NCBI GenBank assembly: GCA_963786195.1
Contig: CAWAYH010000012.1
Location: 235,324 to 299,323 of the forward strand
From: CAWAYH01 sp963786195
GTDB taxonomy: Bacteria; Acidobacteriota; Vicinamibacteria; Vicinamibacterales; 2-12-FULL-66-21
Length of the DNA stretch: 64,000 nucleotides
Direction of reading: 5' to 3'
Positions 27,284 to 35,624 of the stretch are shown one piece after another. Positions within the stretch are counted from its first letter, which is position 1; each line of letters begins with the position of its first letter. Under the pieces are notes generated by a model. It did not search any database. It saw only the letters and a program-made list of their open reading frames with translations, and was not told where the DNA came from. The translations under genes were made by a program, and so were the position numbers.

Positions 27284-28048
27284 ATGAGCAGAATCCTGAC
27301 GTTGGCGTACGGCACCCTGAGCTACGTGATCTTCTTTCTCACCTTTCTCTATGCGATCGGGTTCATCGGCAACGTGGTCGTCCCCAAGTCGCTCGATTCG
27401 GGCGCGACCGATCCCTGGCCGACCGCGCTCCTGATCGATCTGGGACTGTTGTCGCTGTTCGCGGTGCAGCACAGCGTGATGGCGCGCCCGGTGTTCAAGC
27501 GTTTCGTGACCAGGATCATACCGGTTGCGGTCGAGCGAAGCACGTACGTCCTCGTCAGCAGCCTTGCCCTGATCTTTCTCTTCTGGCAATGGCGGCCGCT
27601 CGGCGGCATCGTGTGGGACGTGCAGAACGACGTCGGCCGCGCGCTCCTCTACGGTGGATTCGCGTTTGGCTGGATGCTCGTCCTCTTCGCCACGTTCGTG
27701 ATCAACCACGTCGACCTGTTTGGTCTGCGTCAGAGCTGGAGGGCCTTCCGCGGCCAGCCGCAGAGTGAGCTGCGGTTCGTGACGCCGGTCCTCTACCGCA
27801 TCGTCCGGCATCCACTCTACGTCGGGTGGTTGTTCGCCTTCTGGTCAACCCCCACGATGACCGTGACGCACCTGCTATTCGCGGTGATGACGACGGGCTA
27901 CATCCTCGTGGCCATCCAGCTCGAGGAGCGCGATCTGATGAACGCTCATCCGGAATACGCCGAGTATCGCCGTCGGGTGCCAATGCTTGTGCCGGCCCTG
28001 CGGCAGCACGGCGCGGCCCCGGACGCGGTTCGACCGGGTCGCGCATAG
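27284..28048 (+). CDS. mddA: Methanethiol S-methyltransferase, MddA-like (NnrU/ICMT membrane family)
   Basis: This is 254 aa, ATG 27284, with five or six spans. It belongs to the isoprenylcysteine-carboxyl-methyltransferase/NnrU superfamily. The SAM-binding region is LYRIVRHPLYVGWLFAFWSTPTMT (about residues 168-191), and the C-terminal EERDLMNAHPEYAEYRRRVPMLVP carries the conserved Glu-Arg and Tyr. The N-terminal GFIGNVVVPKSLDSG and the AVQHSVMARPVFKRF stretch are what I recall for MddA, which methylates methanethiol to dimethyl sulfide. I cannot exclude another thiol (or selenol) as substrate. It is preceded by a regulator-responsive promoter and followed by a DUF454 gene. Confidence 0.75.
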   Translation: MSRILTLAYGTLSYVIFFLTFLYAIGFIGNVVVPKSLDSGATDPWPTALLIDLGLLSLFAVQHSVMARPVFKRFVTRIIPVAVERSTYVLVSSLALIFLFWQWRPLGGIVWDVQNDVGRALLYGGFAFGWMLVLFATFVINHVDLFGLRQSWRAFRGQPQSELRFVTPVLYRIVRHPLYVGWLFAFWSTPTMTVTHLLFAVMTTGYILVAIQLEERDLMNAHPEYAEYRRRVPMLVPALRQHGAAPDAVRPGRA

Positions 28049-28061
28049 CCGGAGCACGCTC

Positions 28062-28484
28062 ATGAAACGCACGACTGAATTCGCGGCGCCGGCGAGGATG
28101 ATTTACGGCGGCCTCGGCTGGTTGGCCGTATCGCTCGCCATCGCCGGCGTCCTGTTGCCTGGAATGCCGACGACGGTCTTCGTCATCGCCGCGTCGTACT
28201 GCTTCTCGCGGAGCTCACCTCGTTTCGAGCGGTGGCTCCGCGATCACCCGTGGCTGGGGCCTCCGCTTCGACGGTTCGCGTCGGGCGGCGGCATGCCACG
28301 CTCGGCAAAACGCGCGGCGCTCGTGGCGATGTGGGCGGGCGTCCTCCTGTCGTGCGTAGTTCTGGTCGCCACGCACCCGGCGCTCGCGGTCGTCACGATT
28401 GCATTGGCCGCGGCCGGCACGCTGTCGATTCTGTTCGGCGTCCGCACCGTGCCGGAGTCAGGTCATCGGGGTTCCCATGCTTGA
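28062..28484 (+). CDS. YbaN/DUF454 family inner-membrane protein
   Basis: This is 140 aa, ATG 28062 with GGAGCACGCTC upstream, 13 bases after the MddA-like gene and so probably in the same operon. It is typical of DUF454: the N-terminal span with GWLAVSLAIAGVLLPGMPTTVFVIAASYCFSRSSPRFERWL, a short cytoplasmic HPWLGPPLRRF loop, and two C-terminal spans. Family function is unknown (E. coli YbaN; partner of haem or iron genes in some species). Confidence 0.85.
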   Translation: MKRTTEFAAPARMIYGGLGWLAVSLAIAGVLLPGMPTTVFVIAASYCFSRSSPRFERWLRDHPWLGPPLRRFASGGGMPRSAKRAALVAMWAGVLLSCVVLVATHPALAVVTIALAAAGTLSILFGVRTVPESGHRGSHA

Positions 28485-28768
28485 GCGTATCGATTCGTTC
28501 GACAGCACATACAGCCACTTCACCGAGAACGTGCTCGACGTCATCCGGAAAGAGACCTTTGGCATGGGTACGACAGAAGGATCTGACCGACAATGCCGCC
28601 CTGGTGGCGGGCCGCTGGTATGAGGCGCGCCGACGTCACCAGCGCGAGCTGCTGCCCATCGAGGGCGAGGAACGCTTCGAGGGATTGCAGCGATTTTTTG
28701 TCGCGGTTCACGAGTTGACGTCGGAACGTCGCTTGTCGAGGATTGCGTATCTCGTCGAGAAACGGTAA
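28477..28768 (+). pseudogene. Internally deleted SAM-dependent methyltransferase remnant
   Basis: ATG 28477 overlaps the DUF454 stop. The first ~30 aa (FDSTYSHFTENVLDVIRKETFG) match the start of a class I methyltransferase family. They are joined in another frame to a C-terminal piece (LTDNAALVAGRWYEARRRHQ, then EGEERFEGLQRFFVAV and LTSERRLSRIAYLVEKR) that fits the end of the same family. The SAM-binding core of perhaps 180 residues is missing. Either a real deletion or a collapse of the assembly. Two other genes in the window show the same pattern. Confidence 0.6.
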
Positions 28769-28887
28769 ACCTGGCTGGACGTGCCCCCGCACTGACCTCG
28801 AGCTAATTTCGATACTGAGAGGCGCGCTGGTCTAAGATCGTTCGAGCGTCGCCGCAGCACAGCCACAGCGGCACGCCAGGGAGGATC

Positions 28888-29258
28888 ATGCGCAGCGAAC
28901 GCGTGTCGGCGCTCACAGGGCTCGCCTCGTCGCTGACGACGCTGGTCTGTTGAGCGTTTCCGATTCTGTTCGTGACCCTAGGTCTAGGGTCCGTCGTTCG
29001 TCCGCTGTTTCCGCGGTACCTGGTTGGCGGTGATCGGCAGCCACAAGAACCTGGTCTTCGGCGTCTCCGCTCTGATGCTGGCGCTGAACTACTGGCTGGT
29101 CGTGGTGCGTCCGCGGCAGTGTGCGCCGGGGGACGTGTGTCACGTCGACAGCCCGCATGATGCGATTCAACCGCCGGCTGTTCTGGGTGTCGGCTGGCGT
29201 CTACGCTGTTGCGGCAATTGTCACGTTCGGCGCGCTTCTGATCGTCGACCGAGTCTGA
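28888..29258 (+). CDS. MerT-like membrane protein, predicted selenoprotein (TGA 28951 = Sec22), frameshifted
   Basis: ATG 28888 has GGGAGG seven bases upstream. MRSERVSALTGLASSLTTLVC is followed by TGA (28951-28953) and then AFPILFVTLGLGSVV. MerT-like mercury transporters have a Cys-Cys pair in this first span, and the TGA replaces the second Cys. The reading continues through PWLAVIGSHKNLVF-like and NYWLVVVRPRQCAPGDVCHVDSP segments. It ends in a last span (RRLFWVSAGVYAVAAIVTFGALL) at TGA 29256-29258, with one indel at a CC/CCC homopolymer near 29015 and one near 29150. About 123 aa, three or four spans. Likely role: moving a soft metal ion across the inner membrane. Confidence 0.72.
28971..28993 (+). 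promoter_or_regulatory. SECIS-like stem-loop 26 nt after TGA 28951
   Basis: Stem GACCCT/AGGGTC (28974-28979 and 28986-28991) with loop AGGTCT (28980-28985), extended by CG/CG with a single bulged T at 28973. The loop is identical to the AGGUCU loop of the E. coli fdhF SECIS, which also has a bulged U on the 5' side. The loop starts 26 bases after the TGA, inside the range accepted for bacterial SECIS elements. Confidence 0.7.
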
Positions 29259-29266
29259 GAGGGACC

Positions 29267-30121
29267 ATGCGAGCAGCTCTTCTGGTGTGCGTGTTACTCG
29301 CGGCGATGCCGCACGTGGCCGCCGCCGGCAACGGGCACGGCCCGGTGTTCGGCGGCGCCACGCCGACGCTCGGGAAAGGCGGCTGGCAGCTCGATCAGGT
29401 CTGGATGGGCCGGATCGGCGAGGGAGCGGACGACGACGAGCAGATGCTGCGCACGCATGATCAGTTTCGGGATCACCGAGGATCTGCAGATCTCGGGATC
29501 GCTGCCGATCACGCTCGAGTCCGGCTTCTACATGTCGAAGGGCCGCATGATGCCGCTGATGTCCTCGGAACGCGACTTCGAGGGGATCGTGGCCTGGCGG
29601 TTTCAGCGCCGCGACATCGGGCCGGGCGCGCGCCTGGAATCGACCGTGTTCGCCGGCGCGGCGATACCGATGCAGGAGCGCCGTTCCGACGGGATGACCG
29701 CGACGCCCTCGGTGCATGTGTCGGCGTCTTCCGGCTACGCGTCGCGCGTGCACTACTTCTGGGTCGGCGGCGGATACCATCACGCCTCTGACAGGAACGG
29801 CGACCAACCCGGCGACACCGTGTTCTACAGCGTCGTGTACGGCTATCGCCCGCCGGCCCTGCGGCTCGACTATCCGAAACCGGATCTGCGCTTCTTCGTG
29901 GAAGCGGTCGGTGAGCACACGGATCGAGGGAAGCATCACGGCTTGACGCTGCTGACAGCGGCGGCTCGGCGGTACTCATCGGGCCCACGGTGCTGCTGCT
30001 GTACAAGGCTTACGCCCTGGAGGGCGGGATGTTGTTTCCCGTCTACCAGAAGACGAACTTTCAGCCGTCCGAACGATTCCGGTTCGGGGTGAATGTCAGC
30101 TACTTCTTCTGGAGAAAGTAG
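29267..30121 (+). CDS. Predicted outer-membrane beta-barrel protein (frameshifted)
   Basis: ATG 29267, 8 bases after the MerT-like stop, with GAGAGGGACC as ribosome site. The signal peptide is MRAALLVCVLLAAMPHVAAAG. From there alternating hydrophobic strands dominate: WQLDQVWMGRI, ISFGITEDLQISGSLPITLE, FEGIVAWRFQRRDIG, RLESTVFAGAAIPM and VHYFWVGGGYHH. The end, RFGVNVSYFFWRK, is aromatic as in barrels. Frame changes lie near 29455 and 29955, and the stop is TAG 30119-30121. About 284 aa. It resembles the 'transporter/MetA-pathway' outer-membrane family. Between two metal-binding genes it is a plausible outer-membrane route for the same metal. Confidence 0.65.
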
Positions 30122-30128
30122 AGCCTCG

Positions 30129-30641
30129 ATGATGCGACCCAGGGTGTTGCCGGCGCTTCTCGCGTTCATTCTGTTGCTGCCTGCAGCGGCACGTGCGGAG
30201 TACCTGCGCGTCGAGCTGAAGATCTTCGGCATGGATTGAGCGGTCTGCGCCCACGCCGTGCGCGTGGCCGTGCTGAAGATCGATGGCGTCGAGTCGGTGG
30301 AGGTGTCGCTGACACGGGCAGTGACCGACATCCGCCTGCGCCCCGGCAACAAGGTCTCGCTCGAGCAGCTGCGGAAGCTCGTCAAGGCCAACGGCTTCAC
30401 GCCCAAAGAGGCGTCGGTGACCGCAATTGGAAAGCCGATCGAGCGCGGCGGTAAACCGGCGATCGAGCTCGGGCCTGACTCGGTGCTTCTGATTGCGGCA
30501 GACCCGCGCGATCCGGCGGTTTACAAACAGATCGTCGGCCTCCTGGGTACGCCGAAACAGATGCTCGAGATTGTTGGAACGGTCGAAAGCAAAGGCGACG
30601 CACCCGATACTGTCGTTGCGAAGAGCTTTCGACAGCGCTAA
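30129..30641 (+). CDS. Secreted HMA-domain protein, predicted selenoprotein (TGA 30237 = Sec37)
   Basis: ATG 30129 (another ATG at 30132), 170 aa if TGA 30237-30239 is read through, with stop at TAA 30639-30641. The signal peptide MMRPRVLPALLAFILLLPAAARA is followed by an HMA domain: YLRVELKIFGMD-U-AVCAHAVRV. The family motif is GMxCxxC, and the TGA stands exactly at the first Cys, giving GMDUAVC. The frame is otherwise open on both sides with continuous homology (KIDGVESVEVSL, RLRPGNKVSLEQLRKLVKANGF). A second, less conserved domain follows (LIAADPRDPAVYKQIVGLLGT). It is a periplasmic metal chaperone by family, and last in the operon. Confidence 0.78.
30251..30267 (+). promoter_or_regulatory. 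SECIS-like stem-loop 17 nt after TGA 30237
   Basis: A 6-bp stem CCACGC/GCGTGG (30251-30256, 30262-30267) closes a 5-base loop CGTGC. Below one C-C mismatch, further G-C, C-G and wobble pairs extend it. The loop begins 17 bases after the TGA and has G in its second position, as bacterial SECIS elements require. GC-rich coding sequence makes such stems less surprising than the AGGTCT loop of the first gene. Confidence 0.5.
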
Positions 30642-32373
30642 AGGCGCCCCGATAGCGGACCGCTCGTCGTGCGGGATTGGTGCGCCTCGACTGCCGCCCG
30701 GAGCGTCGGAGATATGGCATCAGCGCCGAGCCGTTCGAGTGCGCCGCTCCGTTCGAGCATTCGCCGCACCTGCGGAAGCACGCCTGCGATAACCAACCGA
30801 ATCCCCCGCGCTCGAAGGTCGTCGGCCACCGCGACGAGCGTGTCGGCTCCAGTGCTGTCGAGGTGGACGATCGACGCGCCGTCCACGATCAGCCATGTCG
30901 ACACCAGGATTGGCGTCCGCGACCGCCAGGACGCGGCGCCTGAAATAGGGCGCGTTGTAGAAAATCACCGACGCGGCGAACCGGTACAACACCAGGCCCG
31001 GCACGGCTCGTCGCGCCCTCGTGTCGCGCGACGTCGATGGAACCCCTGCAGTCCCTCGACACGCCCAAGCACGGCATCGGCCGGCCGGGAGGAGCGCACG
31101 AGCAACACCAGCATGGCGAGCGCGATCGACAGCGCGATGCCCTGCAGGGCGCCGAACGTCACGACGCCGATCATGGCCGCCGCGCACACCAGGAGCTCGC
31201 CTTCCCGGACGCGATAGAAGCGTACGAGCGCCCGCCAGTCGAAGAGGCCGATTCCCGCGAGGATCAGCACCGCGCCGAGCGCACTGCCCGGCAGGTACCG
31301 CAGTGGACCTGTGAAGAAGAGCAGCACCAGCCGCGATCGTGGCCGCGGCGACGAGCCCGGTCACTTGCGTCTTGCCGCCCATGGCGTCGCTCACCGCGGT
31401 GCGGGAGTCTGCACCGGTCACGGCAAAGCCTTGCGACAAACCGGCGGCGACGTTGCAAACGCCGAGCGCGATGAACTCGCGGTCGACGTCGATCTCGTAA
31501 TGGTTCCGCGCCGCAAAGCTGCGCGCCGTCACCATCCCGCTCGTGACGCTCACGAGCGCCAGGCCGGCCGCTCCCGTCAGTAGTGGAACGAGCATGCGCC
31601 GGCGGTATCGGGAGTCCAACCGAAGATCCGGCAGTCCGGCGGGTACCGCACCGAGAACTGCCACCCCGGACTGTCGAGCGCGAAGACCTTGACGAGCGCG
31701 ACGGCAACAACGACCGCGATGAGCGGTGCAGGGAGACGAGGGAAAAAGCGACGCACGCCGAGCATCACGACGAACGTCGTGACGCCGACGACGAGCGTCG
31801 GCACGTGCGTGTCGGGGAGCTTCGACACGAACTCGAACACTCGAGGAAGGATGCGGCCCGACTCGATCGAGAACCCGAAGACCTTGCCGATCTGCCCGAG
31901 CACGATGCTGATGGCGATGCCGTTCATGAAGCCGACGAGCACGGGCTTGCCGAGGAAGTCGGCGAGGAAGCCAAGGCGGAAGAAGCCCGCGATGATGCAC
32001 ACGAGCCCGGCGATCACCGCCAGCGATACGGCGAGAGCGCTATAGAGCGCGGCATCGCCGGCGGCGAGCGGCGCAACGATCGCCGCAACCATCGCGCAGG
32101 TGGCGGCGTCCGGGTTGACGATCAGCTGTCGAGACGTGCCGAATACGGCGTACACGACCAGCGGCAGCATCGAGGCGTACAACCCGACAACAGGCGGAAA
32201 GCCGGCAAGCTGGGCGTACGCGATGGCGACCGGCAGCGCCACGGCTGCGACCGACAGCCCTGCTGCCACGTCGTACGAAGCCACTCGATTCGGTAATCGA
32301 GTAGCTTCGCGAGCCCTGGTGCGATCCGGTCCAGCCCGTGCGAACGTGCGGTCGAGGCGTTCCGCGCAGCCAC
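30638..32373 (-). CDS. SulP-family anion transporter with STAS domain (frameshifted)
   Basis: About 575 aa in coherent frames. The start is the ATG at 32373 (GLDRIAPGLAKLLDYRIEWLR, then a frame change near 32270). It is followed by the SulP signature region DVAAGLSVAAVALPVAIAYAQLAGFPPVVGLYASMLPLVVY. There are about twelve spans with further frame changes near 31600, 31330, 31010 and 30910. The C-terminal STAS domain is WLIVDGASIVHLDSTGADTL ... GALERLGADAI. SulP proteins import sulfate, bicarbonate or other oxyanions (some move selenate/molybdate). It overlaps the HMA gene end-to-end by 4 bases, convergent. Confidence 0.88.
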
Positions 32374-32383
32374 CTCCGAGTCG

Positions 32384-33080
32384 TTAGTTGCTGTGACGGG
32401 CGAGCGCGGCTTTCAGCACGCCGGCGCTGGTAGGAGCATTCCCCGCTCGCTCGAAGACGATATCCTCGGAGGAGAGTGCCTTCTCATAGAACCGCGTATT
32501 GGCATCCATGTCTTCCTTGATGACCGAGCCGTTGACGGTGAGCGCCGGCAAACAGTCCCCGGCTGCGCGAATAGCTGAGAATCTGCGCCTGCATCTGCAG
32601 GTCGGTTGACGCTTCACCCGCCCGGCCGACAGGTCCCGCCGCGGCGGAGATTTCCGCGCCCAACTTGACCTGGTTCGACAGCAGGTGCTCGACGCCGGAC
32701 CGGTTCATGATGACGAAAATCACATCAATCTCGGTTCCACCAATCTGCGCTCCCACGCTGCCGCCCGTCATCGTCAGGAAGGCCGGCGAGGACCACGTGC
32801 GTGTGTCCGCGGCACGGACGCTGATGATGCCGCGTCCCCATTGTCCGCCGACGACGAAACCCGCTTTCTTCACTCCCGGGAAGATCGCAATCCCTTCGGC
32901 TTTTTCCAGAATGCTCTTCGGAATCGCCTTGTCAGGCGCGCGCATCATCTCGTTCACGACGGCGGTGGCTGCGCTTACCCGCTTGACTTCATCTTTTCCT
33001 GCGGCGGCGCGGACCGTGATGGTCGCCGCGGTGGCCACGACGCACAGCGCGACTCCTAGAGCTACGTGTTTCGCCTTCAT
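32384..33080 (-). CDS. SYLF/Ysc84-domain lipid-binding protein (one frameshift)
   Basis: About 231 aa. The start is the ATG at 33080 with a signal peptide (MKAKHVALGVALCVVATAATITVRAAA). The SYLF domain follows: MMRAPDKAIPKSILEKAEGIAIFPGVKKAGFVVGGQWGRGIISVR, then GGSVGAQIGGTEIDVIFVIMN and LGAEISAAAGPVGR. After a frame change near 32565 the family C-terminus appears (SYSRSRGLFAGLTVNGSVIKED in outline, FYEKALSSEDIVFE). SYLF proteins bind phosphoinositides in eukaryotes; bacterial forms are periplasmic with unknown ligands. Confidence 0.85.
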
Positions 33081-33286
33081 CGATTGACCTCAGAGCAACC
33101 TTAGCGCGTCGCTCGCCTCAGGTCTGTTCAATCCCCGACACTATATGCCTGAGGTAACGCGGATGGCTGTGCTCAATGGAACACAGCCCCGGGAGGTTGA
33201 CCCTCACCTCCGACGCGAACGTCTCGATGTCTGTTTAGAGACAGCTTTCGTGCAGCGCAGCTGGTACGCTGCGGTAGGTCTATTCC

Positions 33287-33692
33287 ATGCGCAAGCCCCT
33301 CAGCCCTGCCGTGCCGTCGCACGCCGACCACCGCAGCCGGAAACGAAGACCGGAGCGCACGAAGGGCACCAACGGGGGCGGAGGCTGCCAGGAACAAGGC
33401 GGAACAGTTCAGGCGACTGGCAGAGGAAGCGCGTGCAGTCCGCGACGACCATCGCGAGGCGCTCGAAACAATCCGACAGGAGCGAGAGCGGCAACGGGAA
33501 ACCGGTGAGACGGCGCGCGCCGCCAGCGAAGAGGCACGGGGCGCGGCCGAGGCTGCGCGTCAAGTAGTGGTGGATGCGGTGCGCGCTACCGCCGACACCC
33601 TGAACGCGACGCTCGAACAGATGAAGGTCGTCGAGGAGATGCGGCGGACCCTCCGTGAGACACAGGACCTCAACAAGCTCGATTCCAACTAG
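33287..33692 (+). CDS. Small coiled-coil protein (one frameshift)
   Basis: The C-terminal 100 aa form one continuous amphipathic helix: RNKAEQFRRLAEEARAVRDD, EALETIRQERERQRETGETAR, EAARQVVVDAVRATADTLNA and LEQMKVVEEMRRTLRETQDL, ending at TAG 33690-33692. A possible start at ATG 33287 (MRKPLSPAV) is in another frame, so one indel is needed. Nothing suggests a catalytic role. It stands alone between convergent and divergent neighbours. Low certainty on the N-terminus. Confidence 0.45.
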
Positions 33693-33743
33693 AGCCACGG
33701 ATCACACGGACAACACAGAAGCGCTAAGAGATAGCTTGTCGTG

Positions 33744-35434
33744 TCACGACGTCGGCCCGGCGAACGCCGAGACCGAGGGCTCATTGTTGCCAAAGGTCTC
33801 GACGACGGGCCGGGGCGCGCCGATGTGGAAGCCCTGCGCGTAGTCGATGCCGCTGCGCCGCAGCCGATCCATCAGGTCTTGATCGGTGACAAACTCCGCC
33901 ACGGTTTTCTTCCCCATGCCCCTGGCGATCCCGACGATCGCTTCGACGACGAGCTGGTCGGCGGCATTTGCGCCAAAGCCACGAATGAAGTCGCCATCGA
34001 TCTTGAAATAGTCGAACGGGAGATGCTTCAGGTAATAGAACGAGCCGAAACCGGAGCCGAAATCGTCCAGCGCGAAGCGGCACCCCCGACTCCTCAACTC
34101 CGTCGTGAACTGTCTTGGCGTGGTCGATGTTGCCAATCGCTGCCGTTTCGGTCAGCTCGAAGACCAGACAGGCGGGGTCGATGCGCGCGTCCGCGAGCGC
34201 GCGATCGATGACCGCGACGAGTTGCGGATTGCCGATGGACTTAGCGGAAATATTCACATTGAGCGTCAACGAGCGGCCAGCCTTGGCTTGCCTGGCGATC
34301 AGCGCAACCGCCTGCCCCACCACCCAGGAGTCGATCGCGAGAATGGTGCCGAACCGTTCGGCGACGTACAGAAAGGCGCTTGGCGGGAGCAGACGGCCGT
34401 CGTCGGTGCGCAACCGGAGGAGCAGCTCGTACTGACTGACCTCGTTGGTCGCGAGGTCGAGGATGGGCTGGCAGTGCAGCTCGAGCTGATCGTGCGTGAG
34501 CGCACGTTGAATGCGCTCGGCCTCCACCAGCCGCGACGATGCTCGTGGCTGTGCGTCGGACCGCGGTCGATAGACCGCGAACCGGTCCCGGCCCGCTTCC
34601 TTCGCCTCGTACATGGCGAGATCGGCCGCCGCCAGGATCTCGACGTTCGTGAGACCGTCGAACAGCGCGACGCCGACACTGGCCGTGACCGGAATCTGGT
34701 GTTCGGCCAGCATCGCCGTTTGGCGGCGCAGCGCCTTCACGATGCCGTCCGCGACCACCTCCGCCTGCTCGGCGTCGACTTGGGGCAGGATGATTCCGAA
34801 CTCGTCACCGCCCAGCCGCGCCAGGACGTCCGTCTCGCGGATCCGGCCTCGAAGCGCCGCGGCGACCGTCTTGAGCAGATCGTCGCCCGCTTTGTGGCCG
34901 AACTGGTCGTTGACGGCTTTGAAATGATCCAGATCGAGCAGCAGCACGGCCCCGCCGCCGCCATAGCGGGCCGCGGACTTGGTCTCCTGGGCCAGCGCCT
35001 GCTCGAAGCGCCGGCCGTTGAACAGCGCCGTCAGAAAATCGTGATCGACGAGGTGCTCCAGACGCCCTTCGAGCTCCTTACGCTCGGAGATGTCCTGCAC
35101 CTGCGCGATGAGGTGCAGCGGTCGGCCCTCGTCGTCGCGAACGAGAGAGACGCTCAACAGTACCCAGACCAGATGGCCCCAGGCGTGACGGTATCGCTTC
35201 TCGATTTGATACTTCTGGATGTGCCCGTCGAGCAGCTCCACGATCTGACGGCGCGTCGACATCGACATCGTGCGGATCCGACAGGTCGCGGAACGAGCGC
35301 GCGCAGATCTCGTCGGCCGTGTACCCCGTGATCCGACACAGCGCGTCATTCACGCGCAGCAACCGGCCGGACATGTCCACGAGGGCCATGCCGATCGGCG
35401 CGTGCGTGAACGCGTTCTCGAAGGCGCTGCGCAT
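33744..35434 (-). CDS. PAS-GGDEF-EAL cyclic-di-GMP enzyme (frameshifted)
   Basis: About 560 aa. The N-terminal PAS domain (FTHAPIGMALVDMSGRLLRVNDALCRITGYTADEI) breaks frame near 35280 and continues with its PAC tail (YRHAWGHLVWVLLSVSLV, then QVQDISERKELE). The GGDEF domain has DFLTALFNGRRFE, LLLDLDHFKAVND and the intact catalytic GGDEF. The EAL domain has YELLLRL in place of EALLR, LNVNISAKS, VFELTET, and after a frame change near 34100, FALDDFGSGFGSF, KIDGDFI, KTVAEFV and DYAQGF. All metal-binding residues appear present, so both synthesis and hydrolysis are possible. The start is the ATG at 35434; a longer N-terminus cannot be excluded. Confidence 0.85.
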
Positions 35435-35624
35435 AGACGTACCCGTTCCGGGCCTCCGAAGCCGTCTGGGGCACGAAAGTCAGGGTGCCAGACGTCGGCA
35501 AGCAGCGATGTACAAAATTGAACAGGGCGTGATTCTAGCTGGACCGTCCTGCGGCTCGCCGGGCTGGTCACAAAAGGGACGCCGGTCGTGTTCGAGGAAT
35601 GAGAAAGCGAAGCCGCCAGCGGGG

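Noticed and set aside
26084..27811. Longer N-terminus for the PhoB-type regulator, starting at 27811
   Set aside because: The extension is antisense to the MddA-like gene and crosses the promoter array; the DNA-binding domain begins right after the ATG at 27163.
28803..29939. 378-codon minus-strand frame over the selenoprotein operon
   Set aside because: Arg/Pro-rich with no domain, and antisense to MerT-like and barrel sequences supported by signal peptides and ribosome sites.
28951..30239. Both TGA codons as ordinary nonsense mutations or sequencing errors
   Set aside because: Indels, not substitutions, dominate the errors here. Two TGAs fall on conserved metal-binding Cys codons in one operon and each has a stem-loop at SECIS distance. 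Still to be tested, but less likely.
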